A stretch of 64,000 nt of DNA, taken from NCBI RefSeq assembly GCF_964204645.1, contig NC_134031.1:5191001-5255000 (forward strand). Direction: 5' to 3'. Position numbers and translations under genes: made by a program. The notes beneath the pieces were generated by a model that did not search any database, was not told where the DNA came from, and was given only the letters and a program-made list of their open reading frames with translations. This stretch comes from Tubulanus polymorphus (taxonomy: Eukaryota; Nemertea; Palaeonemertea; Tubulaniformes; Tubulanidae). This document shows positions 1-11,363 of this stretch, piece by piece. Numbering within the stretch: position 1 is the first letter of the stretch; every line of letters starts with the position of its first letter.

Positions 1-299
1 TATTCGGTTAAATGGCGGATGTATACACGATGCGGAAGTCTGATATAAAAGTCAGACCCTGACGTGGGCATGCCGGTGGAATGACGAAGCTATCTACGAT
101 ATGTGTAGGGCCGGCGTGAACTTCATCAGCGGCTACAAGCGGTTGATATGAAAATGTGTAAACATATAATTTCAATATTCAAACGTTTTAGAAAATATGT
201 TTGATATTAGGAATATGCAGGTTTCGTGAGATTAGCAATTTATAATAGCATAGCTGTCATATACGGCTCCGCGTCCTCTGATGGCATGTGTATTAGGTG

Positions 300-480
300 A
301 CAATTCAATTCAATTCTTTATTGATCCTTATTTCATTGAAATTCCGGGATAAAATTCCCAAATTCAATAAATACAAATTTTAAAATAAATTAATACAACA
401 TACATGACACACGGGTAATTCATACAGAACAACATAAGCATGTTATTTTAAATGACAATGTCTACTTCAACCCACCCAGA
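300..480 (-). mobile_element. 3' tail of a non-LTR retroelement, minus strand (likely)
   Basis: The minus strand ends AATAAGGATCAATAAAGAATT followed by (GAATT)n repeats. It contains a polyadenylation-like AATAAA and a short-repeat tail typical of LINE 3' ends. Confidence 0.42.
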
Positions 481-2094
481 CTCAAGGCTCTAGGATATCG
501 AGTGACAGCCAAACCCGTGGCCCGGGCCCGAGGACCGGGCCGGCTGGTGCTCGAAGTCATGATGAAGCAGACATCAGAAGAGCTCTTTCTTCAACCATGG
601 AGGCAATGAAGTTGCAGACCAGCTTAGAGGCATAAGTAAATGAAGTCGGTCGCAAGTTCGCGATCAATTATTGAGAATTTTCAATAAAAAAATTTAAACC
701 ACTACTAGAGTCGAAGACCTGTATCATCTACCCAATCGCCAAATCTCATCATTCCCCAAATTTCTTAAAACTTCGATTTCAAATTTGCAATATCACATTA
801 GCTTAGCCCAGAAATTCTACATTTTTTTCGCAGGCGTCAAATAATTTTCTAAAATTAATTTTCTTGTTTCTATCAGATCTAGCTTTCCATATTGGAAAAC
901 AAATACATCGGGAATTAGGTGTGGCATTTGCCAATGGTCCGTGGTAATCTATGAAATGAAATGGCCATTTTGAAGAGATTGAAGCAAACAGTGACGATTT
1001 TCCCTCGGGTGACGTTTGTTTGTTAATATCCTGTCGTTCGGTAAATGTTGTCGTCTGTTTGCCTCACAGTCTGTTTATTGTTATCAATTCGCGGGCTGGC
1101 TCGTCAGATCTGCTTTGTTTGTTCGTCTGCAGTTGAGAGCAGGCGCACGATACGTCACATTTCACGAAGGGGTGTCCTTCACGTCACCTCAAACCCGGTA
1201 CAGGTACGAAGCGCGGACTTCGGTTTTCAGAGTTAGTCGACTTGTTGCGAGCTAAGTGAAACTGAAACGACTTTTAGTCGGAGCTATAGTCCGAAGATAA
1301 CGAACTACGGATTGAGCACGGCCACTGTAGTTCGGACCTAGTTTCAAGATGGCCGACACTGTGAAATGTATTACGATAGTGCGTTCGGTTATTAGCTTAG
1401 ACCATTAGTCGATTGCCTAACTGCGAAAACCGACGATCACCCTCTAAGTGATGGTCAGGGCCAAATGCTCCACGAAAATTATTCGCTGGCATTTAGCATT
1501 AGAATTTAGAGACCAACAAGTCTGTGCTTGTTTGTTAAATCCAAACGGTATCTGGAGAAAGGGCGTTCAGCTGTTGGTATTTGCAAGGTCGTGGTTCCAG
1601 CTCTGGACGACCAGTGCCAATTGCGTACCTGGTCTGGTAGATGACTGGCGCTGTAGGTCAGATGTCACATCCTCCTGTGTTTAGACAAGCGATAAAAATG
1701 TCCATACGTACCTAGTAGATGCCAGCCACCGACATCATCGATGACGTCAAATAGTGACACCGGCATCTCCGATCTAACCATACCCATACATCGCTGGTAG
1801 AACAAGCGGGTTTTACCTACAGCTGATGTATTATTCAAATCTTCTCCTTCGAGCGGCTGACTCAGTTGGGTTTTTATGACGTCGCGGATCTGAAATAAAC
1901 TCCGAATATTTCATGTTCGTCATAATAAAATGAGCATTTTGCACCGCGAAGAATGGTCCCAAGACATTAACTTAATCATATCATCAAAACATAGCTCACT
2001 CTGTTCATCATATACACATTCCTTCAATTCTACCTCGAACAAATTCGAGGGAAACTTCGTAAAGCTTTTACGATTATTATCGTCTCTGTAGAAA
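481..2094 (-). other. Presumed first coding intron of the M13 gene
   Basis: Downstream of the M13 donor on the minus strand I see no exon with M13 similarity. CpG-containing stretches (1260-1680) have short frames only. A CRE palindrome TGACGTCA occurs near 1743. Confidence 0.4.
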
Positions 2095-2100
2095 GCTCAC

Positions 2101-2598
2101 CTGTAGCAACAGCTTATCCATAACGCTCCAGATATTCCGACTAGCCGGAGTCGGGTTATTACGGAGCCAACCATTACAAGCGTAGGAATAGAAATCGTCG
2201 CAGGGGTTTACATTCGTATCCAAACTGTTCAGAATCCTATCCGCGGCCGCGATGCACTCTTTAGTCAAGCATATATTTTCGTATTTAACAAATTCGGGAG
2301 TTTTTAATTTCGACTCGGCGGCTTTTTTGTCGTTATCTTTTTTATTTTGTTCGGCGGCGCGTTCGCCTTCTATTTCGGCCACGACTACGGCTAGCGTGAC
2401 GCCGATGCTGAATAAGAGGAATATCAGAATCAGCAAGCAGGTTTCGCGGCTGCTTAGCTTCTCTTGTTCGCATTCGACGATCGAAGGGCTTTTAGCGAAC
2501 ACGATCTGCAACTCCTCGGCCATTTCGGTCATGCAGCCGCTACGCTGCGCCACCTTAGCTTGGCCAGGCGCTTCCGTTTCGCTGTCCGACGACGTCAT
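2101..2598 (-). CDS. M13 metallopeptidase (neprilysin/ECE-like), first coding exon, partial
   Basis: This exon encodes the first 166 residues of a type II membrane zinc peptidase of the neprilysin/endothelin-converting-enzyme family, which cleaves extracellular peptides. About 53 cytosolic residues are followed by a membrane segment at about residues 54-74 (CLLILIFLLFSIGVTLAVVV) and a charged stalk. The start of the M13 N-terminal domain begins near residue 109, with ICLTKEC, then the diagnostic NPCDDFYSYACNGW (C133, C141). The exon ends in phase 0 after LLLQ at a GTGAGC donor (2095-2100). The ATG at 2598 follows an untranslated stretch with in-frame stops. The catalytic HExxH and ExxxD motifs would be in later exons. 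I found none of these in positions 1-2094, so the gene runs off the left edge. The choice between neprilysin and ECE cannot be made from this part. Confidence 0.88.
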
Positions 2599-2715
2599 TG
2601 TTTCTTCCGGCCAACTTAGGACAACCGGCCAGACGAAGTCAAGATGCCGATGCTTCCGTCGATGGAGAGTTGTTATTTGACGATGCCTTTGTAGGAAATC
2701 TTCATCCTTTCAGAT
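2599..2715 (-). promoter_or_regulatory. 5' UTR part of the M13 exon with an upstream ORF
   Basis: Upstream of the M13 start codon there is a good 3' splice site (TTATTTTCAG, exon beginning at 2715), so the 5' UTR is probably split by an intron. The retained leader contains an ATG at 2703-2705 that opens an 11-codon frame (MKISYKGIVK, stop at 2673-2675), 74 bases before the main ATG. A short uORF of this kind commonly lowers translation of the main frame. The splice site and uORF are seen in the sequence; the regulatory effect is inferred. Confidence 0.5.
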
Positions 2716-3079
2716 CTGAAAATAAGATACATAATATATACATCAGCATAAATATGTAGATATCATGATGATGTGGATACTTTTTCAAATCTTCTACTAG
2801 CAATTCCCAAATGACTCTCCGATTCATAGTGTTTACCATACTTTCTGCGAACGCGGTAAACAGATCGGATCAGTTTTCTGTCTAGATGCGAATATTTTGG
2901 CAATTTCTTTGCAAAATAAAAACCGGAAAATCGGATCACGGTGAACGGAATACACATAGAAACCGATCGAATTGTGTCACCTTATATTGCAGAAACTTAG
3001 TGGTTGGTGACAAACACCAAATTCTGGGCATAATCATGATGAAACACTAAGACCGTGTTGCGAGTAAAAATGCAACGTT

Positions 3080-3245
3080 AATGATGAAGAATATAGAAAT
3101 AGAAATAGTCCGAAATGTTTCCTTGGGTTGGTAGTTTCGACTATGTTCTAATAGTCATCTCCAAGTGACCTTGCTGGAAATTTCTATTAGATTACCGTCA
3201 AAACGTCGAATTAACTACTAGCTAAATGAAACATTTCAGACTTTT
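3080..3245. repeat. Decayed foldback element, same family as 50.4 kb
   Basis: GTCCGAAATGTTTCC near the left end and GAAACATTTCAGAC near the right end are inverted. The interior has CGTCGAATTAACTACTAGCT, matching the 50.5-kb element. Between them is a decayed minus-strand hammerhead-like hairpin (GACTAT/ATAGTC helix followed by GAAAC). Confidence 0.55.
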
Positions 3246-3362
3246 TTTACATAGTTAGAGTGGAATTCGCTATATCAATTCGCACATGGTATTATATATA
3301 GTTCATGATATCTAGATTTTGATTGGCCAAAATCTATTCCTCCTCGGTACACTTAGAAACCT

Positions 3363-3442
3363 CTGCGAAGTGAAACGCGGAAATGGACGACAGAGACATG
3401 TTTCCGAGCGTTTCCCTGTGTCGCGTGTGCGTTGGGCTGTAA
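3363..3442. mobile_element. Partial MITE, TAAGCCCAACGC family
   Basis: AGAGACATGTTTCCGAGCG and GTGTCGCGTGTGCGTTGGGC match the right half of the family; the left end is missing. Confidence 0.5.
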
Positions 3443-3667
3443 ACAGGTCATTGACATGTTGCGATCGATAAAAGTTCACAATAATTCCCAAATTTCTAAC
3501 GAAAGGATATTGAGACAATGTAACCCGTATCTCCACGTCAGCTTATTGACGAGCACACTACGCAGTTGAAGGGTGCTTCAAGACTCTTGCCGGACTTGAT
3601 CGGTTTCAATGCTTTATAATAGCGCAATATCGATAGCTACAGACGAGTGCCGCTTTCAACAACATTT

Positions 3668-4132
3668 AAAGCTAAGCATACACCGACAAAGCGACTGGAG
3701 ACAACTAGTTGCTAGTGAGCGAGTACCCCGCTCACATCGAAAATCTAATGAAAACCAGTAACTGCGTGGCTCATGCCGGTCGCTAGGTCCATAGCGCACA
3801 CATCGACAGCAACTGAGATGTGTAATCTAGCAAATATTCTCAGGGCATCTCGAATCACGTGACAAATTGCTTTGTTTTAGTCAGTTGCAACCATGTGTTT
3901 TTGAATATGGAGCGCCCACATCGACGGATATGACAGCAACTGAGTACAACTAGTTGCTCAAAAGTAGAACAAAGGCAACTGGCTGGAACTGGAGATAGAT
4001 GGACGCTGTCGCAAGCTAGCACACATCGACACGTTCTAGCAACTGATTGTATCCAGCCAGTTGCTCCCATGCGCCGAAAACTTCCCGGCAACTAGTTGTC
4101 TCCAATCGCAGTGTCGATGTAGGCTAGGCTTA
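3668..4132. mobile_element. TIR element (MITE) with internal ACATCGAC repeats, ~465 bp
   Basis: Left end (AAGCTAAGCATACACCGACA, then GGAGACAACTAGTTGC) and right end (GCAACTAGTTGTCTCC, then GTCGATGTAGGCTAGGCTTA) are inverted repeats of about 45 bp. The interior repeats CACATCGA or ACATCGAC four times (near 3733, 3799, 3917 and 4022), the last three followed by CAACTG. No transposase frame is present, so it is non-autonomous. Confidence 0.75.
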
Positions 4133-4419
4133 ACAGATTTTCCAGAGCACCTGAATCTGAAAAATCTTCTATTTTCGTTATACAATAAGCGTAAAAAGTA
4201 TATGGAGTTCATCAGGCTGTAATGAAGTATTCGGAGCTTTTTGAAAAAAATCTATCCGCTCGAAAAAAGATCAATTAAGTCGATGTCATATTGAGCACCC
4301 GATTGCGTCAAAGAGATTATTTTTGCATCAATCTCAATGTCAATTTTCTATCTATTTTACCCAGTCCGTACACACTGTAGTCTTTCAGATATCCTACATT
4401 ACTGGTGTGATACAAAAAT

Positions 4420-4550
<131 letters not shown>

Positions 4551-4619
4551 GTATAGCTATATAATGTATATGCTGTATCGAAAAACCCTTTTGTATATAC
4601 ATATATTTCCGATACACCT

Positions 4620-6199
4620 ATTGTATTATGTTTCTATCGGTTGGTTCTGTTCGTGTTGGCGCGGCGGCGACATACCTGCAGCAATCGAAATAGTTTACTA
4701 TTTCACGTAGCCTCTCCCTCTTCATGTGTGGAACTATTTCGTACGGTTAATAGTTTTCTCGTAAGTGCTATTACAACATTACAATAATTACCAATTATCA
4801 CAAGTGCCCGTGTGCCACGTGACATGAACTGTTTAATATATCTATATTCTATTGATACTGAATAATGTATTAGAGCTGGTAACTTCGAAAATTGATAGTG
4901 AATACATAGGCCTGCTACTGGATGCGAGTGATAGCTATCACCGAAGCGCACATTTCATTCGACGCCATAGATTTTACGGTTCGTTATGATCTCTTTTTTT
5001 CGCATAGATTCGCCGTGCGTGATCAATCAAAATCTTCACGCATTCAGAGACGGATAAAAACAGTCCAACATACATAAGTTCTAGGTCCTGATTTTGAAAT
5101 TAGATATAACGATGTTTCAAAAGCGTATTCGGTTTTTGAGAAAGGCTTAACAATTCTATTGTCAACCCGTAATTCCCGAACGCTTCGGTGGTCAGTAAAA
5201 GGTTGACCCGTGTATGTCTTTTTTTCCTATCCATTTCAACTGCATTTCCATAACTTTATTTTCATTTTCTTTCTTCCCGATGGCTAATATATATGTTCTT
5301 GTAAATTGTCGTTAGCAAAAACTCTATGCGGAAATAGAACTCATCACACCATCATTGTGACGTCACATAGCTATGAATCGAGAAAAGCGCTTCGTGCGGA
5401 ACAGATAATGCTAATCCTGTAATTTCATCGTCATCTGAATGCGTTACAATGAGAAGAAGTTAATTACTTCCTCGTTAGAAAGACTTCGAAACGAAAATCG
5501 TGTGATAAACTTTCGTGAATGGCCGAAACAGTTCGCCAAAAATATTGAACATTCTTTCGTAAGAAATATTACGCTATCTATACTGTCCTACTTTAAGTAT
5601 AGGGCGTTTATAGTGTAGTTTATAGGATTTTTAATGATGAAATTACACAAGTAAAAAGTTCGGCGGAGAACTTTGTAATTAATGCGCTCAAGCTCATTAA
5701 TATTCAAAAACCGACAATTCATAATCGTATTGAAAACTGTATATCGCGAGAGATTCAATTCGATTCTGATGCATTAGGCGACGTAAGCGCAATTTAAATG
5801 GCGCTTTTAAAACGCGATATAAACCGTTTAATCCACTTAAATTTTGTATCGTTCATTGCTATCGACGCTGCATGGTCGGATCATATCGGGTTGTCGAGGG
5901 ATGGTTGGGAGATAATGGTTTTTTTATTGAAGTTGACACATGCACCGATGCCGCTCTAATGCAACCCCCGCTAATCGCGCGCCTAATAGCCTTTTATGAT
6001 TATGGCCCGTAATCAGGTTAATCCCGACCATCCGCCGAACAAATCAAATAAACATATAGCTGCAGAGCGAGTTATTTTGTTGAAAAACCATCACGAAAAA
6101 CAAAAAGCCATTCTCTAGTATGATATCGTATTCTAGTATTATTACTGGGTTGCCGCAGTATGTTCCGAGACTAGCAGCAGCTTACATGTGTGCGACAGC
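4620..6199. other. Intergenic, no gene seen
   Basis: AT-rich sequence with no convincing frame. It holds a CRE palindrome near 5357 and a dense cluster of homeodomain-type TAAT cores at 5957-6022. Confidence 0.5.
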
Positions 6200-6236
6200 T
6201 TTTGATATTACTCGCAGCGTGGGGGTTCGAACCCCG
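6200..6236 (+). repeat. Isolated tRNA T-arm-like hairpin
   Basis: GCGTGGGGGTTCGAACCCCGC forms a strong hairpin with a TTCGAAC loop. No other tRNA part is visible, so it is probably a SINE relic. Confidence 0.28.
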
Positions 6237-6345
6237 CAAAAAGATTTAATATTTTCAAACTAAACCGTTTAAGTCTTACAACACTATCAGAACATAATAC
6301 GTTTCATTTATTTCTAACATTAAGATCTTCGTTATGTTTAGCTAT

Positions 6346-6470
6346 TTATCTATTTATTTATTTCAGAAATGAATTTCAACATTGTGTACAACGTGACAAG
6401 TACAAAACTTGGGTTTCTGAAAAAGCAAGGCTTGTATAAACTGAAACCCTGAAAAGGAATACTAGATATA
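6346..6470 (-). mobile_element. 3' tail of a CR1/L2-like LINE, minus strand (likely)
   Basis: The minus strand ends TTTCTGAAATAAATAAATAG followed by ATAAATAG repeats, an octamer-like tail of CR1/L2-type LINEs. There is no coding part. Confidence 0.42.
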
Positions 6471-6479
6471 TAAAATAGA

Positions 6480-8040
6480 GTGGTTGACTTATAGAGAACT
6501 ACTGTTCAAATATCAATGGGAATCGCTTAGACGCTTATTCTGAGCTTCAAATTATCAGAATTTTTATGGGCCCCAGACCCGTTCATTACCAACGAAATCT
6601 AAAAGGAACCCAACCGCTTATTCCTCGCGCTACGCATCGAATCGCACGATTCCTAAGTATCCAAGATGATGTGAAATACATTCAAGGAGTTCACGTGTTA
6701 ATTTAATTACCTGTTATACATTTCGCGTGTTTTGCCGAACAGCGAAAATATATACATGAATAAAAAATGACCGCGCAAATTTGTTTACGAGCTGATGGCG
6801 TTACCTTGTTATTGCTTCGCTCTCCTCACGTGGCAGAGCGCACGACGTCGTGGAAAATAAAGAATAAGTAACAAATGTTTTTTTTTTCTTCCGATATCGA
6901 AACCCTTTTATGAGACGCACGTACTGCAGTGCGTCAACGTGATACCCAAATTGACGTCAAACGCTATATTCGCTTTGGGAACGGCATTTTAAACTTGGAA
7001 AAAAACTTCGAAGTTTATTTACGCCTTGCAAAATAACATATAGGTCTATATCAAGTTACTACTCAACGACAGTGATGATATAACACGATAAATTAAACGG
7101 ATATGATACCAGGACTCACTAGCATCTGTGGTGTATGACGTGTCACTGTTAATCATGGGCGTTCCCAGAATTTCACTTTAAAAGGGCCAAATCCAACAGA
7201 TTCTTTCACGCACTACCCTTGGTTCATTGAATAAAAAAATTTGGAGCAGACTGCATAATCTATGAGGATAAAATATTTTTCTTTAGGGGCATACTTTAGG
7301 ACGCCTATGATAAACAGTTAGTTGGCCCGGACATTCATTATAGCTATATTTGGCGGTTAGTTAAACTACGCTGATTGCCATCAAATTCATTATCAAAAAG
7401 ACTGGAAAATTCATTTTAGAAAATAAGTAATGAAATTCAATTAATTAGAAAGCAAACGCCAACATACACGCAATCGTATTATTTTGAAACCCCAGTATTG
7501 ATTACGAAGTACACATCGACACAACCGCTAACCCTTACGCAAAGTTATTAACAATATGTAAAAAAAATTTACGGTTTTTACAAAAAAACTTACTTTAATT
7601 ATTGTTAAACACTAGGACAATAGTTATTGTTTTTTTCAATTCTATATCGTGGTACGTTCTGAAATACTCCGTATCTACGCACACAATATCGACGCGTTTT
7701 GAATATTATATCGACATTCAACTGCGGAATAATTGAAGTGTATCGTTTTTATATTGTGTTCCAACAGGTCGGCCGTATGCGTTATAAGTATATATGATGA
7801 TACAGTAGTGTATTAAGCTGGTGGTGCATGTTTTGCATAATGTCCAGCAACGCACCTGTCGCGTTACACTGGTCGCATATTGTCAAACCACATTTGTTTC
7901 CCAAAATATCATTTATCCATATCCGAAGGTCTGATGCATGTACAGGATCGATTTTAAGTCGAAATGATGCGCAATATCATCCGTGTAAGATGAATATACG
8001 AGAAAGATCCCACGCGTAAAGCTCTTAAGTAACATAGTAT
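6480..8040. other. Intergenic, nothing recognised
   Basis: Low-complexity AT-rich DNA with short frames and no splice-flanked, protein-like segment. Confidence 0.5.
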
Positions 8041-8051
8041 ATAATTTGAGC

Positions 8052-8085
8052 GACGTTTCGGCTATGGATTATCAGCCATCATCAG
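8052..8085 (-). ncRNA. Hammerhead ribozyme motif of a Penelope-like element
   Basis: Read on the minus strand, the segment has all conserved boxes of a minimal type I hammerhead: CTGATGA (8079-8085), a helix II of GGCT/AGCC closing a 10-nt loop, GAAAC (8055-8059), and the cleavage triplet GTC (8052-8054). Flanking bases form a short helix I with one mismatch (8086-8090 with 8047-8051). Such compact hammerheads with an almost absent helix III are known from Penelope-like retroelements, where they process tandem transcripts. No reverse transcriptase frame lies nearby, so this is a remnant. Confidence 0.72.
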
Positions 8086-8159
8086 GCGCACGGATACAGA
8101 ACTGATACAGATACTTTACATCTTTGGCTGGATTATTGTGGGATTTCTCGCGTATAGGA

Positions 8160-11100
8160 TAGATTCCAATTCTACATCATGATACGTACCGAGAGTCCTC
8201 AATATTTGACCTAATACTAAGCGTTTGCCGCTTAATTGCCGGCAAAATGCAGTTAGGTTTTTTTTTAGTCTATTAGCTTCGTTGGATTTCATCCGAAGGA
8301 CATTTAGAAAATCACGCCCGTCAAAAGTATAACAGCATACACGTGAATATAGTTTATTCACACTCCGCTTAGATATATTCCGCCGTCTACGATAATTGTT
8401 TACTTTACCCCAGACGCAAGCAGTCGAGGTAATTGACACTCCCTTTTAACACGACTTGACTTGAAACGATTATGCAACTTCTCAAGTACTAAATGGCATT
8501 TAAACTAAATGGCGTTTAATTGCCTTCGTGAGACTCCAGTATAAAATGATTTCTAGTTTGGCGTTAAACGCATCTACTTACGAGCGTGAGAAGCAAGCTT
8601 CCATGGATCGGTAATCGCCAAACGAAAGTCTACCTGTAGCCACCATTTGGTAAATGGGATGGCTCTGATGGCTGTTATTTGGATATTCTTAGAGTCAAAC
8701 CTCTATTGGATACAACATGTACCATATACGAAAACATGTAGCATAGACAAGCGGACCGCAGCGATACTGTAACCAGTATTGTAACTGATTTCTTCCATCA
8801 GAACTTTGCAATATACAAGAGTTTTAAATACATGAGCGGAGTACACGTAGGAATAGCGACTTTAAAAGACTCTAAATTTGACTTAGACGGTGACTGCAAC
8901 ATAACAGATGATCGCATATTCGCATTAAAATTTGAACCTCTTCTATAAACTCCAGAGGTTCCAAGTACGGCACTTGACGAGTATAGGGTACTCAATTCTG
9001 GTTATCTTTTGTGGATAAATGACTTGATTTTCGTTGCAACAAATATAGCTGAATTGGATATGAGTGGTCGCCATTTTTTTCCCGGGTACGCCCAGGGTTA
9101 CCACGCTCTCGGGCATGGTTAGGCAAGTACTCGAAATTAAGTATGGATAAATCTATCAAGTACTATACTCCAAGCGGTACTCCGAATTGAGTATATTTCG
9201 ATAGATTCGCCTAGAATCACGGAGTCAAATTTCGAACCCGAAAACCAGCCTGCTGCCTGCCGAGAGCAGCCGACTATCATAATCAAATTTCACTGCGGCA
9301 TGATACTGACACAATAAATATAATGACGAGACAATATGATTTCGTGGCGAGTGCCATAAATTTTGATGATTATAAGTAGTTACGGTTGTCAGCACGTAAG
9401 AGATATCCAAATAAAGACGCGGTGCTCGTCAAATAGACTGGTCGCCGCGATTTAATCACGATGTTTGCTGAATTCCGACGGTTTACCTAAGCACGCATTT
9501 CAGCGCAATTAATTACCACAATGCACCGATATCAATCAACAAGCCCCGCCTATAAAATATGACATCAATTTTCTTTAAAACGACAAAACGTTTTTTTGTA
9601 TCGTCAACGTCGATATTTTCATTTTCAACATAATCGATTTGAATTCAACTTGGTTTTTGTATGTATGCATACAAATAACTGATACATTGAACAAAGTTCC
9701 TTCGTTGCATTATCTCATTCGAATGGAGATGGTAACAAAATTTATTTTTTGGGGTTTTTTTTCTTCCTTTTAATTTTTTTTCCTTTTTTAAAAAAGGCGT
9801 TTGGTGAATTGATTAATAGACTACTATTCGGGGATAAGGGAGATAAACATTTTTTCATTTGGAAATTTTAATTCGGACAAACTATAAATCGATGAAAAGG
9901 TATCTTCAACAGCCATTACTGGGATATACATCGATAGCGTCGATTGTGATTCTGTCTTATTGTACTTAACCCGTCAGGATTTATAAGTATATTGTTAAGA
10001 CTCACAATATGAAGGTTTTGTTGAAGCATGATATCTCGGTTCAAGCGATCTATCAACGAGTTTTAGAAATGAAATATACATTATTCTATTTCCAAACTTG
10101 TATAGTAATGTGTATTTCATCAAAATTCAAGTAACATCAAAAATTGAAGATGAATAAAGTACGTCCGTCATTGAAATATACGAAACATCCCTAAAACGAA
10201 TTTCATTTCAGAAGATTAGAATCTACAAACGTACGTATTGATCGCTTTAAAAAGACGACCAAATAATTGATGCAAAAATGCGAAAATCAAAATTCGTATA
10301 GTTCATTATCTTAAATTATTGAACAACCTCAGTCGAAATGCAGTTTGAATTCGAGAATTTTTAATCGCGCCTGCAACACTTCTTCCCGAACCCGATGAAA
10401 TTTGTCGCCAAATTGAATTGAATAATTTAGATTTCTGCCGACCGCCAGTTTGGATAAAAGGTTCGCAAACCATCCATTAACCCAGTAAAATTTTCTGTAG
10501 CAATTTGAAGAGCAGTTGATAAAATAATGGAAACTCGTTACGCCGAAACATTATCGATAATTTCTCCTAGCGTGTTTTTTTCCACAATGCCGATGCAGTC
10601 CTCGTCATACGAAAACATTTTAGACCGAACATAGACATTTTTCAACCGTCGGTTTATAAGGAAAGTTACGCCGAACGCCATCGTAGGTTTGGTCGGCTTG
10701 TTGCGACTACGATTGGTTCAAATTAGCCACGTGGTAGTCGGTGACGTCATCGTTTATCGATCGGACATCGAGCACGCGTCATCCGTGATAATGGAAATGA
10801 CAAGAAAAACCGCCACAGCATTTACTGATTAATAGAATTTTTTCGATGCGATATAGCTGATCCCAAGAGCCGTGAAAAGTACCAAAAAATAACAATAACA
10901 TAATAACAGGGATGTAGAAACTACTGGGATCTGTCGAGATGTCGAGTTCAATCATGGACTCGAGTCCACGGTTGAATAAATGAAAATGAAAAATCAGACT
11001 CGAACTGCCACATCTATCAAACTGAATTCTGGGCCCTGCTGTATAGATTTAGTATTGACTCTTAAGTTCGATAAGTTTATTTCTAAAGCCCATTAGGGTC

Positions 11101-11250
11101 GAATTTTAACCGGGAACCTTTGAACTGGGTCGTCGATATCAAGAACGACGATTAAATCATTTAATCAGAAGTCGGTTAACCAGCGATTATAAAACACGCA
11201 ATCATAGATTCGCACATTCAAAAACCGTCTGCTAGCCAATTCGATATCAT
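8160..11250. other. Intergenic, nothing recognised
   Basis: The 107-residue minus-strand frame at 8116-8439 is next to the hammerhead remnant but has no reverse transcriptase or GIY-YIG motif. A pyrimidine-rich tract lies at 9750-9790. No gene assigned. Confidence 0.45.
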
Positions 11251-11363
11251 CATGACCCAGTTCCACAGTCGTGAGTTAGAGTTAGCGCTGAGTTAAAGTT
11301 AGTTCATTTTCAATGAGTTAACCCAGAGTCAAATCTTAACTCAGAACTGTGGAACTGGGCCCA
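11251..11363. mobile_element. Short TIR MITE, CCCAGTTCCACAG family
   Basis: CATGACCCAGTTCCACAG and CTGTGGAACTGGGCCCATG are inverted ends, with an interior of repeated GAGTTA. Confidence 0.7.

Noticed and set aside
2252-2680. 142-codon plus-strand frame
   Set aside because: It is antisense to the M13 exon, whose minus-strand product has clear family motifs.
7828-8019. 63-residue plus frame
   Set aside because: Short, no domain, and next to repeat sequence.
8116-8439. 107-residue minus-strand frame beside a hammerhead
   Set aside because: I looked for reverse transcriptase or GIY-YIG motifs expected of a Penelope-like element and saw none; left unassigned.
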